NCBI GenBank assembly: GCA_016722575.1
Contig: JADKIY010000002.1
Span: forward strand, 868,001-932,000
Source of the DNA: Elusimicrobiota bacterium
GTDB lineage: Bacteria; Elusimicrobiota; Elusimicrobia; FEN-1173
Length of the DNA: 64,000 nt
Direction: 5' to 3'
Below the pieces are notes generated by a model that was not told where the DNA came from, did no database searches, and was given only the letters and a program-made list of their open reading frames with translations. Of the stretch, positions 49,280 through 58,167 are shown one piece after another; position 1 is the stretch's first letter, and the number at the start of each line of letters is the position of its first letter. Both the position numbers and the translations under genes were made by a program.

Positions 49280-51331
49280 ATGCTTCCACTCCTTTTCCCC
49301 CTCCAACGAGAGGAACGCCAACTCTTCGCCGCCTCGGCGACAATTCTGTTCCAGGAACTCCTTTTCATTCGGTGGATCGGAACGCAAATTCGCGTCATGG
49401 CGTATTTTCCCAACCTCCTGTTACTGGCCGCCTTTTTGGGATTGGGGTTGGGATGCCTGGCGGTGGACCGTCGCCGCTCCGCCGTCCTCTGGCCCGCGGC
49501 CCTGACCACGGTGGTGGTGACGACGTTGGGCTTGTCGCGCATCGTCTTCACCGCCGAAGGCGCCTCGGAACATCTCTGGCTTCTTTATTACGATCTGCCG
49601 AAGGGATCTCCGGTGGTTCCTCACATCGTTCCGGCCCTGGCCGCGACGTTTGTACTCGTCACGGTGGCGTTCGCTCCGCTTGGGCAATACGTCGCCGTAC
49701 GTCTCCGGGCGTTCCAATCCCGGGGGGAGCCCCTGCGCGGTTATTACTGGGAGCTGGCGGGTTCGTTGGCGGGGGTTGTGATTTTTGCGGTCGCCACCGC
49801 GGCCGGCGTTCCCCCCGCGGGCGGATTTCTCCTTTTGGCCGGATTGGTTTTGGGTTTGGGAGAGACCGGGCGGGACCGATGGATCTCCCTCGCCCCGGCC
49901 GTTTTGGCGCTCTTGGTGGCGATGGGGGATCGCACGGAAGCGCACACGCCGTATTACGCCCTTCGCACCCATTCCTCGTCCCGGGGCGGCGGTACGTTCG
50001 ACGTTGCGGCGAACGGGTCCCTCCACCAAATCGCCCTTCCGGTGCGCCGGTCCAACGCCCCGACGGATCCGTTTTTGCGCCGCGCCCGAGACGGTTATCA
50101 ATCGCCTTACGACCTCCTCCGGCGGCCCCCCCGCCGCGCCCTGGTCCTCGGCGCCGGCACCGGCAACGACGTTTCCGTGCTGTTGGACCGTGGGGCGGAA
50201 TCCATCGACGCGGTGGAAATCGATCCCGGAATCCTTCGTCTGGGGGACCGGCACCCCGACCGTCCATACGCCTCGCCCCGCGTGCACGTTTTCAACACCG
50301 ACGGGCGGGCTTTCCTGAACCGCTCCACGGGAACTTACGATTTAATCGTCCTGGGCACGCTGGATTCGATGACCCGGCTGTCGGCCCTTTCCAACGTGCG
50401 CCTGGACAATTTCATTTACACCCAAGAGTCCCTCGGGGCGATTCATCGTCGGTTGACCCCCGACGGCGGGCTGCTGATGTATTTCATGATCTCCCAACGG
50501 TTTATCGATGAACGCCTTCTCACCCTGTTGAAAAACGAATTCGGGCGCCGCCCCCTGGCCCGGGCCCTGGATGTCGGAGTGTTCAACCGGATTTTTGCCG
50601 CCGGTCCGGCCTTCGACCACGTGGGCGGACCCGCGCGGGACGTCCCGGGCGGCCTCAACGCGGACCCTCTCCCTTCGGACGATTGGCCCTACTTGTATCT
50701 CCGCGCCCCCCGGATCCCCCTCCACTACGCGGCGGCCGCGTTTCTCATTCTGTTGGCGGCGCTCACGGGCGGCATCGCCATCGGCGGGTGGAAGAACCTG
50801 AGAACCCCCCCTTCCCGGCAAGACATCGTTCTCGCTCTCTTCGGCGCGGGGTTCCTCCTCTTGGAGACCCGCGGCGTGACGGCCCTAAACCTTTTGTGGA
50901 GCGCCACGTGGATCACCAGCGCGGTGGTTTTCGGAGGAATCCTTTTTATGGGACTCGTTTCCACGGCCGTGGCTCGGGCGCTGTCCCCTCGATGGACCGT
51001 GGGGGCCGTCGGTCTTCTGGCGGCCCTGGCCCTGACGTATGGGTGCCCGGTTTCGTTGTTCCTGGGATGGAACCCGGTCGCCAAGGTATTGGTCTCCGGC
51101 GTCTTGGTGGGACTTCCGGTTTTTTTCGCCGGCCTCGTTTTCGCGGATTTCTTTCGCCACCACCCATCCTCTCCGAGGGGCTTCGCCTGGAACCTGCTCG
51201 GAGCGGTGGCCGGCGGGGTGCTGGAATTCGGTTCCATGGTCCTGGGGTTCCGGGCGTTGGTCCTGTTGGCCGCGGTCGTGTATTTGACGGCGTTCACGAT
51301 CCATCTTCGAACACCGGGGACCGCGCGATGA
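49280..51331 (+). CDS. membrane-embedded spermidine-synthase-like protein
   Basis: 683 residues in three parts: about five N-terminal membrane helices (1-215), a Rossmann methyltransferase/aminopropyltransferase-like domain (about 275-450, with ALVLGAGTGNDVSVLLD, AVEIDPGIL and FNTDGRAFL), and seven C-terminal helices. Such fusions are usually annotated as spermidine-synthase-like. The catalytic gate residues for polyamine synthesis are not obvious, so the substrate is unknown. There is no ribosome-binding site and a -10 box lies close by, implying a near-leaderless mRNA. Its stop overlaps the sigma gene's first ATG by 4 nt. Confidence 0.72.
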   Translation: MLPLLFPLQREERQLFAASATILFQELLFIRWIGTQIRVMAYFPNLLLLAAFLGLGLGCLAVDRRRSAVLWPAALTTVVVTTLGLSRIVFTAEGASEHLWLLYYDLPKGSPVVPHIVPALAATFVLVTVAFAPLGQYVAVRLRAFQSRGEPLRGYYWELAGSLAGVVIFAVATAAGVPPAGGFLLLAGLVLGLGETGRDRWISLAPAVLALLVAMGDRTEAHTPYYALRTHSSSRGGGTFDVAANGSLHQIALPVRRSNAPTDPFLRRARDGYQSPYDLLRRPPRRALVLGAGTGNDVSVLLDRGAESIDAVEIDPGILRLGDRHPDRPYASPRVHVFNTDGRAFLNRSTGTYDLIVLGTLDSMTRLSALSNVRLDNFIYTQESLGAIHRRLTPDGGLLMYFMISQRFIDERLLTLLKNEFGRRPLARALDVGVFNRIFAAGPAFDHVGGPARDVPGGLNADPLPSDDWPYLYLRAPRIPLHYAAAAFLILLAALTGGIAIGGWKNLRTPPSRQDIVLALFGAGFLLLETRGVTALNLLWSATWITSAVVFGGILFMGLVSTAVARALSPRWTVGAVGLLAALALTYGCPVSLFLGWNPVAKVLVSGVLVGLPVFFAGLVFADFFRHHPSSPRGFAWNLLGAVAGGVLEFGSMVLGFRALVLLAAVVYLTAFTIHLRTPGTAR

Positions 51332-51909
51332 CGGACGGGAACTTTTTGTCCGATCCGGGGTCCAATCCCCCGGAGGGAATCGACGCCATGCTCCAAACCC
51401 ACGGCCCGCGGATCTTCGCCCTGGCGGTTCGGCTTTGCGGCAACCGAACCGACGGAGAGGATTTGGCCCAGGAAACTTTCGTCCAAGCGTTCCGCCGCCG
51501 GGATCAATTCCGGGGCGAGGCGGACCTGGGGTCCTGGATCTACCGCATCTGCGTCAACCTGTGGAAAAACCGGGTGCGTTACGAAAAGCGGCGTTTCTTT
51601 TGGCAGCACCGGCCCTTGGAAATCCGGGACGCCGACGGCGAAGTGCGCCCGATGGAGATCGCGGACCCGTCGGACGCCACCGACGCGCCGGCCGAGCTGG
51701 ACGAACGCCAGCGCCTGGTGCGCCACGCGCTGGAGGCCCTGGAACCCCACGAACGGGCGGTCATCGTTTTGCGGGACATGGAAGACAAATCCTACGAGGA
51801 GATCGCCGCCTTCCTGGAACTGCCCCTGGGCACCGTCAAATCCCGCATCGCCCGGGCCCGGGAGGCTTTGAAGGAAAAGCTGGAGCCGCTTTTGGGAGAA
51901 CAGCCATGA
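51328..51909 (+). CDS. ECF-family (RpoE-like) sigma factor
   Basis: 193 residues from ATG 51328, which has GGGGA 7 nt upstream and overlaps the previous stop. Sigma region 2 includes DLAQETFVQAFRR and SWIYRICVNLWKN; region 4 is the helix-turn-helix SYEEIAAFLELPLGTVKSRIARARE. There is no region 3, as expected for ECF factors. A second in-frame ATG at 51388, preceded by GGAGGG, would start right at the conserved domain and follow an ECF-type promoter (51338-51362), so two forms may be made. Its regulator is encoded by the next gene (ATGA overlap). Confidence 0.9.
   Translation: MTDGNFLSDPGSNPPEGIDAMLQTHGPRIFALAVRLCGNRTDGEDLAQETFVQAFRRRDQFRGEADLGSWIYRICVNLWKNRVRYEKRRFFWQHRPLEIRDADGEVRPMEIADPSDATDAPAELDERQRLVRHALEALEPHERAVIVLRDMEDKSYEEIAAFLELPLGTVKSRIARAREALKEKLEPLLGEQP
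51338..51362 (+). promoter_or_regulatory. candidate autoregulated ECF promoter P1
   Basis: GGAAC (51338-51342) followed by TTTTT, and GTC (51360-51362, reading GTCCAA) after a 17-nt spacer. The same architecture occurs at 53262-53286. It lies within the first codons of the longer sigma reading frame and 26 bp before the alternative start at 51388. Confidence 0.55.
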
Positions 51910-53258
51910 CCGACGAAAAAGAACCGACGATGAACGAACGGCTCTCGGCCTACGTGGACGACGCCCTGGCCCCGGGGGACCGCGCGGCCTTGGAAAAGGC
52001 CTTGGCCGAATCTCCGGACCTGCGGCGCGAACTGTCCCGGCTTCGGGCGCTCCGGTCGCTTCTTCGATCGATGCCGACCCCGGCGCCCACGCTCGATTTC
52101 TACCGGAAGGTGCGCCGCGCCGCGGAACCCCGGCGTTGGCGTTTCGTCCTTCCGCCCCTCGCGGCGGCGGCCGCCGCCGCGCTGGTCATGGTCGCGGTTC
52201 ACCGCGACGTCCGGCGAACCGTGGGAGTGGACGCCCTTCGCCCGCTCGAGAAGTCCCGCCTCGTCCGTGTTCAATTATCGACGGAGAACAGCCCGGAGAA
52301 AGACCGCGCTTCCAACGCCCTTCAAAGCGCTCCCGCGGGCTCCGGCGGGGACTACGAAGTCGCCGCCGCCCCGGCGAATTCCGCTCGACCCGGACCAATA
52401 AGCGTTGACTCCGCCGATCGAAAAGCCGACGTCGCCGACGATTTATCGAAAGAACGTCTCGAAGAGGGATTCGCCCGGGAGGCCTCCTCTCACCGGGCCG
52501 CCCTCGCCTCTTCGCCCGCCGCTGAAACCGAAGGGCTTCCCGCCGCCCCTCGAAGCGATGTCCAAACCCGGGGGTTCTTCAAGGAAAAAGACCGGCGGGT
52601 CGACCCCGAGCCCTCGCCCCCCGGGGCCGCGCGTCTTAAAGCGGGCGCGGTGGGCTCCGTTCAAGACAAAGGCTTTCGAGCGGTCCCTTCCGGCGGGTTC
52701 GCCCTGGGAGCTTCCGGGGCCGGAGCCAAATCCGTGGAAGAAAAAAAGGCCCAATTCCCGGCGGCCAAACGCGAAGCTCTCCCGACTGGGGCGTTTTCCA
52801 ATGACGGATCCGCCTTGTCCGACCGCCAACGGACCGCCGGGCTTTCCGGCGGGGGGCCCATCGCCGGCTTCCGGATCCCCGCAAAAACAGCGGTCCCCCT
52901 GGAGTGGCGGGGGGACGACAGCGGCGTCCTCCAATTCCGCACGGTGGTCGTGCGGGACGCCGCCGCGTGGAAAACTCTTTGGGCGGAACACGCGGCCCTC
53001 CGCGTGCCCCCGCCGCCCCCCCCGGCCGTGGACTTCTCCCGGGAAATGATTGTCGGTGTCTTCCTGGGACAAAAACCCTCGGGCGGTTTCGAGGCGGGCC
53101 TGGCGGACACGCGGGAGGAAAAAGGCGGTTTGACCGTTTCCTACCGGGAGGTGACGCCCGATCCCGACCAGAGCCAAATCACCGTTCTCACCGCGCCTTA
53201 CCACCTCCGGGTGGTGCCCCGGACCGCCGGGGCGGTCCGCTTTAAAAAGATTCCCTGA
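51906..53258 (+). CDS. anti-sigma factor with PrcB-like C-terminal domain
   Basis: 450 residues. The N-terminal 55 residues (RLSAYVDDALAPGDRAALEK) form a cytoplasmic anti-sigma domain lacking the zinc-binding cysteines. One membrane helix (80-98, alanine-rich) follows, then a long low-complexity, probably unstructured periplasmic linker (100-320). The last ~120 residues match the PrcB_C pattern: AWKTLWAEHAALRVP, VDFSREMIVGVFLG, KPSGGFEAGL and ITVLTAPYHLRVV. It should hold the ECF sigma at the membrane and release it on an envelope signal, with the C-terminal domain as sensor (inferred). Coupled to sigma by ATGA. Confidence 0.78.
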   Translation: MTDEKEPTMNERLSAYVDDALAPGDRAALEKALAESPDLRRELSRLRALRSLLRSMPTPAPTLDFYRKVRRAAEPRRWRFVLPPLAAAAAAALVMVAVHRDVRRTVGVDALRPLEKSRLVRVQLSTENSPEKDRASNALQSAPAGSGGDYEVAAAPANSARPGPISVDSADRKADVADDLSKERLEEGFAREASSHRAALASSPAAETEGLPAAPRSDVQTRGFFKEKDRRVDPEPSPPGAARLKAGAVGSVQDKGFRAVPSGGFALGASGAGAKSVEEKKAQFPAAKREALPTGAFSNDGSALSDRQRTAGLSGGGPIAGFRIPAKTAVPLEWRGDDSGVLQFRTVVVRDAAAWKTLWAEHAALRVPPPPPPAVDFSREMIVGVFLGQKPSGGFEAGLADTREEKGGLTVSYREVTPDPDQSQITVLTAPYHLRVVPRTAGAVRFKKIP

Positions 53259-53261
53259 CCG

Positions 53262-53286
53262 GGAACTTTTAACGCGGGCCGGTGTC
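53262..53286 (+). promoter_or_regulatory. candidate ECF promoter P2 for the paralogue operon
   Basis: GGAAC (53262-53266) followed by TTTT, and GTC (53284-53286, reading GTCCCA) after a 17-nt spacer, in the only gap of the operon (86 bp). It matches P1 in both boxes and spacing. Expected initiation lies about 50 nt before the ATG at 53345. Confidence 0.65.
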
Positions 53287-53344
53287 CCACCGGTATGAAA
53301 CCCTTGATTCCCGCGCCGTTTGAACCTACGCTTGGGGGACGCCC

Positions 53345-55738
53345 ATGACACGCCGACTTCTCCCCGCCCTGCTCCTAGCGGCGTGGTCCGCCCACGCGGC
53401 GGACACGACCGACAACGCGCGCCTGAAACTTCCCTGGGACACCATCAAATCCGTCCTTAAAATCGACCGCAACGAGGTTCGTTTAACCGCGACGGAGTTC
53501 GAAACTCTCCTTAAATTGACCAGCGCGCGGCCCCTCCCCGATTACCGGATCACGGAGGGCGAAGTGGTTCTGCCCCGGGCGGAATTCACGCGCTTGGTTC
53601 AAAGCCTGGTTCCCCCGGCGCCCGAAGCGGCCGGGGCCTACCTCCCCAAAGCCGTCTACCGGGGTCGGTTGGAAAACCACGCCGTTCGATTCTCCGCGGC
53701 CCTTCAACTGGAAATCCCCCGCCGCCCCCCCCGCCCACAACCCGTGGACGTGTTTCCGGGCGGAGTGGCCTTTGAAGAAATTCTTTTGGACGGGAAACCC
53801 GCCCGGTCCGATTTATCCACCGGGCGCCTCTGCGTTCTCGTCGACGACGCGGGTTCCCACCGGATCGACTTGAAATTCGTCGTTCCCCTGCCCGAGGAGA
53901 GCGCCGCGCAATCCTTCACCGTGCCCGTCGCCCGTACCCCCATCACGGACTGGACCTTGGAAATTCCCGAATCAAAACTGGACATCGCCGTGTCCCCGGC
54001 CCTCCACCGGGACTTAAGCGGCGGGGCCGGCGCCACCCGGGTGCGGGCCCTCCTGCCCCCGACGGATTACGTGTCCGCCTCCTGGAATCCCCTGGCCCCG
54101 GACGCGGCGAAGGGACCGGCCCAGGTGTATGCCACGGTGGACCATCTTCTTTCGGTGGAAGAGGACGCCCTCCGGGTCACGGGCCTCGTGGATTTGGAAG
54201 TCCTGCACAACACCATCAACCGGACCGCCTTGGAAATTCCGGAAGGGTTCGCCGTACTGAACGTTCGCGGCGACGATATCGGGGAGTGGCAGGAAAACAC
54301 CGGCCGGCCCGCGACCCTGGACGTCCCCTTCCGATCGGCGCGGAAAGGGCACGTGTCTTTTGAAGTCGATTTGGAACGGATTCTCCCCGGTGAAAAATCC
54401 ACCACGACCGTGAGCGGACTTTGGGTGCGGGGCGCTCTCCGGCAACGGGGCCACGTGGGGTTGGAACTTAAAAGCGACGCGGAGTTGCCGTCCCCCGACA
54501 CCGAAGGATTGGACCCCCAGGATCCTTTCCGGGAACTCCCCCCGGACCTGACCGCCCGGAGCGCCCGCCTGCTTTTCGGTTACCGGTATCTTCGACCCCC
54601 CTTCCGTCTTCGGCTCGCTCTTTCCCGCCACGAAACCGTGTCGGTCGTTTCCTCGGTTATCGACCGGGCGGAGGGCACCACGGTGCTTCGCGACGACGGC
54701 AAACGCGTGCATCAGGTGGTCTATTATCTTCGCCACGCCGCCAAGCAGTTTCTGTCCGTCCGGTTGCCCGCGGGGGCCCGACTCTGGAACGCCTTCGTGG
54801 ACGGCGCCCCGGTCAAACCGGTGATGGGATCCTCCGGGACCGTTCTCCTGCCCTTGATCCGGGCGGGCCGGAACCCCGCGGAGGCGTTCCCGGTGGAATT
54901 TGTTTATTTTGAAAAAACGCCGCCCCTGGGCTTCCTGGGCCGGACCACGGTGAATTTCCCGACCCCCGACGTGATGGTGAGCCGCCTCCGATGGACCGTG
55001 ATCACCCCGCCGGACCAGGGGTTCCACTCGTTCGGCCATGACTTTGAACCCGAACCCTTGTACGCCGCGGGCGTCCCCGCCTCGCCCCCGCCCGAAGATT
55101 TCGGCCGGACGGACGTCGCTTCCGAGGAACCGGTCCCGGGAGAATCCCTGGGCGCGCTCAAGGACGAGCGCGACGGCTCCGACGACAAAGAACTCCTGAA
55201 TCAACTGAGCGCCGCGAAACCGATGGCCAAGAGAAGTCGAACTTTTCGAGCGGAAATGAACGCCCCCGCGCCGTCCATCGGTGGAGGATGGGAGGGAAAA
55301 GGCGGGGGCGCCAAAACGGACCTTTCGGCCGTTCGCGGCGTGATGCCCGTTCGGGTGGCCGTGCCCCGGGTGGGCGCGCAACGGGTCTTCGCCAAAACGC
55401 TTCCCGAAGCCAACGGCCTGCTCCCCCTCGTGCTTTACCACGGCACGGCCGGGGTCGGCCGGATCTTAAAACTCCTCGTCCTCGTGGCGGCCCTGAGCCT
55501 CCTTTGGTTTTTCCGAACCCCTCTTGGACGGGCCGCGCAATGGGCCCGGCCCCGGGTGGAGCCCTGGGCGCGGCGAATTCCCTGGACCGACCCGGGTCTG
55601 GGCGCCTTCGGCGGATTGGTTCTGTCCCTCGCCGCGGCCTCGATCTCCCGCGGATTTTTCTACCTTTCCCTGATCCCTTTCACGACGGCCGTGGGGCGCT
55701 GGATCCTGTCCGTCTTTCCCCGAGGAGAGCAACGATGA
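53345..55738 (+). CDS. large envelope protein, paralogue 1 (unknown family)
   Basis: 797 residues; I do not recognise the family. Signal peptide LPALLLAAWSAHAAD; helical repeat-like region 20-95 (LKLPWDTIKSVLKI, VVLPRAEFTRLVQSL); then several beta-rich segments with recurrent phrases VAFEEILLDGKPA, PITDWTLEIPESKLDI, GPAQVYATVDHLLSVEEDA, VLHNTINRTALEIPEGF and AKQFLSVRLPAGARLWNAFVDG. An acidic/glycine-rich linker (580-650) precedes two or three C-terminal membrane helices. So it has a large periplasmic domain anchored at its C-terminus. GGGGGA lies before the ATG. It is predicted to be under ECF control. Confidence 0.7.
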   Translation: MTRRLLPALLLAAWSAHAADTTDNARLKLPWDTIKSVLKIDRNEVRLTATEFETLLKLTSARPLPDYRITEGEVVLPRAEFTRLVQSLVPPAPEAAGAYLPKAVYRGRLENHAVRFSAALQLEIPRRPPRPQPVDVFPGGVAFEEILLDGKPARSDLSTGRLCVLVDDAGSHRIDLKFVVPLPEESAAQSFTVPVARTPITDWTLEIPESKLDIAVSPALHRDLSGGAGATRVRALLPPTDYVSASWNPLAPDAAKGPAQVYATVDHLLSVEEDALRVTGLVDLEVLHNTINRTALEIPEGFAVLNVRGDDIGEWQENTGRPATLDVPFRSARKGHVSFEVDLERILPGEKSTTTVSGLWVRGALRQRGHVGLELKSDAELPSPDTEGLDPQDPFRELPPDLTARSARLLFGYRYLRPPFRLRLALSRHETVSVVSSVIDRAEGTTVLRDDGKRVHQVVYYLRHAAKQFLSVRLPAGARLWNAFVDGAPVKPVMGSSGTVLLPLIRAGRNPAEAFPVEFVYFEKTPPLGFLGRTTVNFPTPDVMVSRLRWTVITPPDQGFHSFGHDFEPEPLYAAGVPASPPPEDFGRTDVASEEPVPGESLGALKDERDGSDDKELLNQLSAAKPMAKRSRTFRAEMNAPAPSIGGGWEGKGGGAKTDLSAVRGVMPVRVAVPRVGAQRVFAKTLPEANGLLPLVLYHGTAGVGRILKLLVLVAALSLLWFFRTPLGRAAQWARPRVEPWARRIPWTDPGLGAFGGLVLSLAAASISRGFFYLSLIPFTTAVGRWILSVFPRGEQR

Positions 55739-58167
55739 ATTTCCGACGACTTTTTTTAATCGGCGCCCTGGTCGGTCCTTCCTTCGCCGGACGGGCCGAG
55801 GACGCCTCGACCCAATCCCAGGGCGAATTGAGCCTTCCCTGGGCGGCCTTTGAAAAGCTTTTGCAGCTCAACAAGGACAACGTCCTCCTCACCTGGGAAG
55901 AGTTCCAGCGCCTGCTCCAACAAACCGGCGCCGCGGAAACGCCCCCCTACCAACTTCAAAACGGGCAGGTGTCCCTGACCCGGGACGAATTCAAGCGCTT
56001 GTTGGACCGCCTCAAACCTCCGGCCGGCGAAGGCGCCAAGGCCTATTTGACCAGGGCCGTCTACACCGGCCGCGTCACGCGAAAAGGCGCGACCGTTACG
56101 GCCAAAATTCGGCTGGACGTGGCGACGCCGGCCGGCGCCTATTCGCCCGTCCGGGTCCCGTTATTTCCGGACGGCGTGGCCTTCGAAGACATTCTATTGG
56201 ACGGCCGCCCGGCCCTGGTGGAAAGCGCGGGCGGTTGGACGACGGTGACCGTGCCGCGCCCCGGCGAACACGAATTGACGGCGGTCTTCGCCCTGTCCTC
56301 CACTCTGGACAAGGAGCCCTACCGCGTCAATTTTCAAGTGCCCGCCACCCCCATCACGCAGGTGGACTTTTTCCTCGACGCGCCGCATTTGGAAGCCCGC
56401 GTGGACGGGGCCGCCCAGGCGGCCTCGACCCCCGCCGACGGCGGCACGCGGGTCCGCGCGTCGTTGCCCCAGGGGAATTCCATCGGGATTTCATGGAACG
56501 CCGTGGAGCCCGAGCGCGCCAAGGGACCCGCCAAGGTGTACGCCACGGTGCATCAATTGCTTTCGGTTCAAGACGACGCCGTGCGCGCCACGGCGCGCGT
56601 GGAATTGGACGTCCTCCAAAACACCATCAACAATCTTTCGATCGTGCTCCCCGAAGGCTACACCCTGCTGGACGTGACGGGCGACGCCGTGGGCGAATGG
56701 AAAAAGCGCGGCGAAGGCGCGCGGACCCTTTTTGTGCCTTTCGCCTACGCCCGAAAGGGGCGCTTCACCATGGACGTCCGCGTGGAACGGGCCTTTAAAG
56801 ACACCGGCGGGGCTCTGCCCTTCGACGGCTTCCGGGTCTTGGACGTCGTGCGGGAAAGCGGCGACCTGCTGATCGAAAAAACGACCAACGGCGAGGTCAC
56901 CGTGGCCGAAACGGCGGGCTTAACAAGGCTGGACCCCCGAGAAACTCCGCCGGCTTTGAGCGCCCTAGCGTCCCAAACCTTTTTGGACGCCTACAAATAC
57001 ATCCGACCGCCTTACCGCTTAAGCCTGGACATTCGACGGCACGAAGAGATCGCGGTGGTGTCCTCGGTCATCGACACGGCCAACGCGGTGACCCTCTTGC
57101 TGAAGGACGGCAAATGCGTCACCCACGTCACCTGGTCGGTCAAGAACACCGCGCGGCAGTTCCTGGAACTCCGCCTGCCCCCCGGTGCGGAGGTATGGTC
57201 GGTGGTCGTGGACGGACGCCCGGCCAAACCGTCCAAGAACGCGGAGGGGGCGACCCTCGTGCCTTTGAATCGCTCCCGGATCGACGGGGACAATCTGGCG
57301 CCCTACGATGTCGAGGTCATGTACTTCCGGCCCCTGAGCCGCCCCGGCCCGGGCGGTTGGCGCTCCCTGGACCTGCCCAACGTGGATCTAAAAATCAGCC
57401 AATTGATTTGGTCCGTCTACCTCCCCACCGAAGACGATTACCTCTATTTCGGCGGGACGGTGGACAAGGAAAAGGACGCGGAAGGTTTCCGGCCCCTGGC
57501 GGCGGTGGCCCGCGGTCAACGGCGGATTCTGAACCGCTTGTCCGAAGCCTCCACCGACGCCCTCTACCAATCGGCTTCCGGCGTCGGCGGGGAACACCGG
57601 GAAGCCCGCAAGCAAAAAGCCCGTCAGTCGGCCCAGTACAACCTCAAGAGCGAATTCGACGAATCCCAAGGGATCAACGAGGACGCCTTTGCCCAGCAGG
57701 TGGAGCGGGAAATCAATTTCTTCAGCAACGTCAATCGCTCCCCGGGCGGCGGCGACGCCACGGGAACGCCTTTGCGAATCAAGGTGCCCAACGCCGGGCA
57801 GATTTACCGGTTTTCAAAGGTTCTCGTTCAGGAAAACGAACCCATGACCCTGGGGGCCCTGCACCTGCACGGCGCCGTGATTCCGTTGGTCAAGCTCCTG
57901 CTGGTTTTGGGGATTCTATTGGCGCTCTTCCGACTTCGGCTTCGCCTTCGACAAGGATGGGACGGGCTGGGACGTTTGGCCGAGCGCCATCCCCGGGAGT
58001 TGGGTTGGATCCACACGCCGCTCGGAGCCGCGGCGGGGTTGTTCGCTTTGGGAATCGCTCTTTCTTGGGTGTCGAAATTTTTCGCCTTCGTGGCGTTCCT
58101 GGGATCCTTCGCCCTGGCCGGACGATGGATTTTCAACCGGTGGCTCGCCGGAAGGAAAAGCCCATGA
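55735..58167 (+). CDS. large envelope protein, paralogue 2 (unknown family)
   Basis: 810 residues, clearly paralogous to the preceding gene along the whole length: LSLPWAAFEKLLQL, VSLTRDEFKRLLDRL, VAFEDILLDGRPA, PITQVDFFLDAPHLEARV, GPAKVYATVHQLLSVQDDA, VLQNTINNLSIVLPEGY and ARQFLELRLPPGAEVWSVVVDG. Signal peptide at the N-terminus; two to three membrane helices at the C-terminus (IPLVKLLLVLGILLALF and later). A charged glutamine/lysine-rich stretch (about 610-660) is unique to this copy. ATGA overlap with paralogue 1 implies equal amounts and perhaps a hetero-complex. Confidence 0.7.
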   Translation: MNFRRLFLIGALVGPSFAGRAEDASTQSQGELSLPWAAFEKLLQLNKDNVLLTWEEFQRLLQQTGAAETPPYQLQNGQVSLTRDEFKRLLDRLKPPAGEGAKAYLTRAVYTGRVTRKGATVTAKIRLDVATPAGAYSPVRVPLFPDGVAFEDILLDGRPALVESAGGWTTVTVPRPGEHELTAVFALSSTLDKEPYRVNFQVPATPITQVDFFLDAPHLEARVDGAAQAASTPADGGTRVRASLPQGNSIGISWNAVEPERAKGPAKVYATVHQLLSVQDDAVRATARVELDVLQNTINNLSIVLPEGYTLLDVTGDAVGEWKKRGEGARTLFVPFAYARKGRFTMDVRVERAFKDTGGALPFDGFRVLDVVRESGDLLIEKTTNGEVTVAETAGLTRLDPRETPPALSALASQTFLDAYKYIRPPYRLSLDIRRHEEIAVVSSVIDTANAVTLLLKDGKCVTHVTWSVKNTARQFLELRLPPGAEVWSVVVDGRPAKPSKNAEGATLVPLNRSRIDGDNLAPYDVEVMYFRPLSRPGPGGWRSLDLPNVDLKISQLIWSVYLPTEDDYLYFGGTVDKEKDAEGFRPLAAVARGQRRILNRLSEASTDALYQSASGVGGEHREARKQKARQSAQYNLKSEFDESQGINEDAFAQQVEREINFFSNVNRSPGGGDATGTPLRIKVPNAGQIYRFSKVLVQENEPMTLGALHLHGAVIPLVKLLLVLGILLALFRLRLRLRQGWDGLGRLAERHPRELGWIHTPLGAAAGLFALGIALSWVSKFFAFVAFLGSFALAGRWIFNRWLAGRKSP

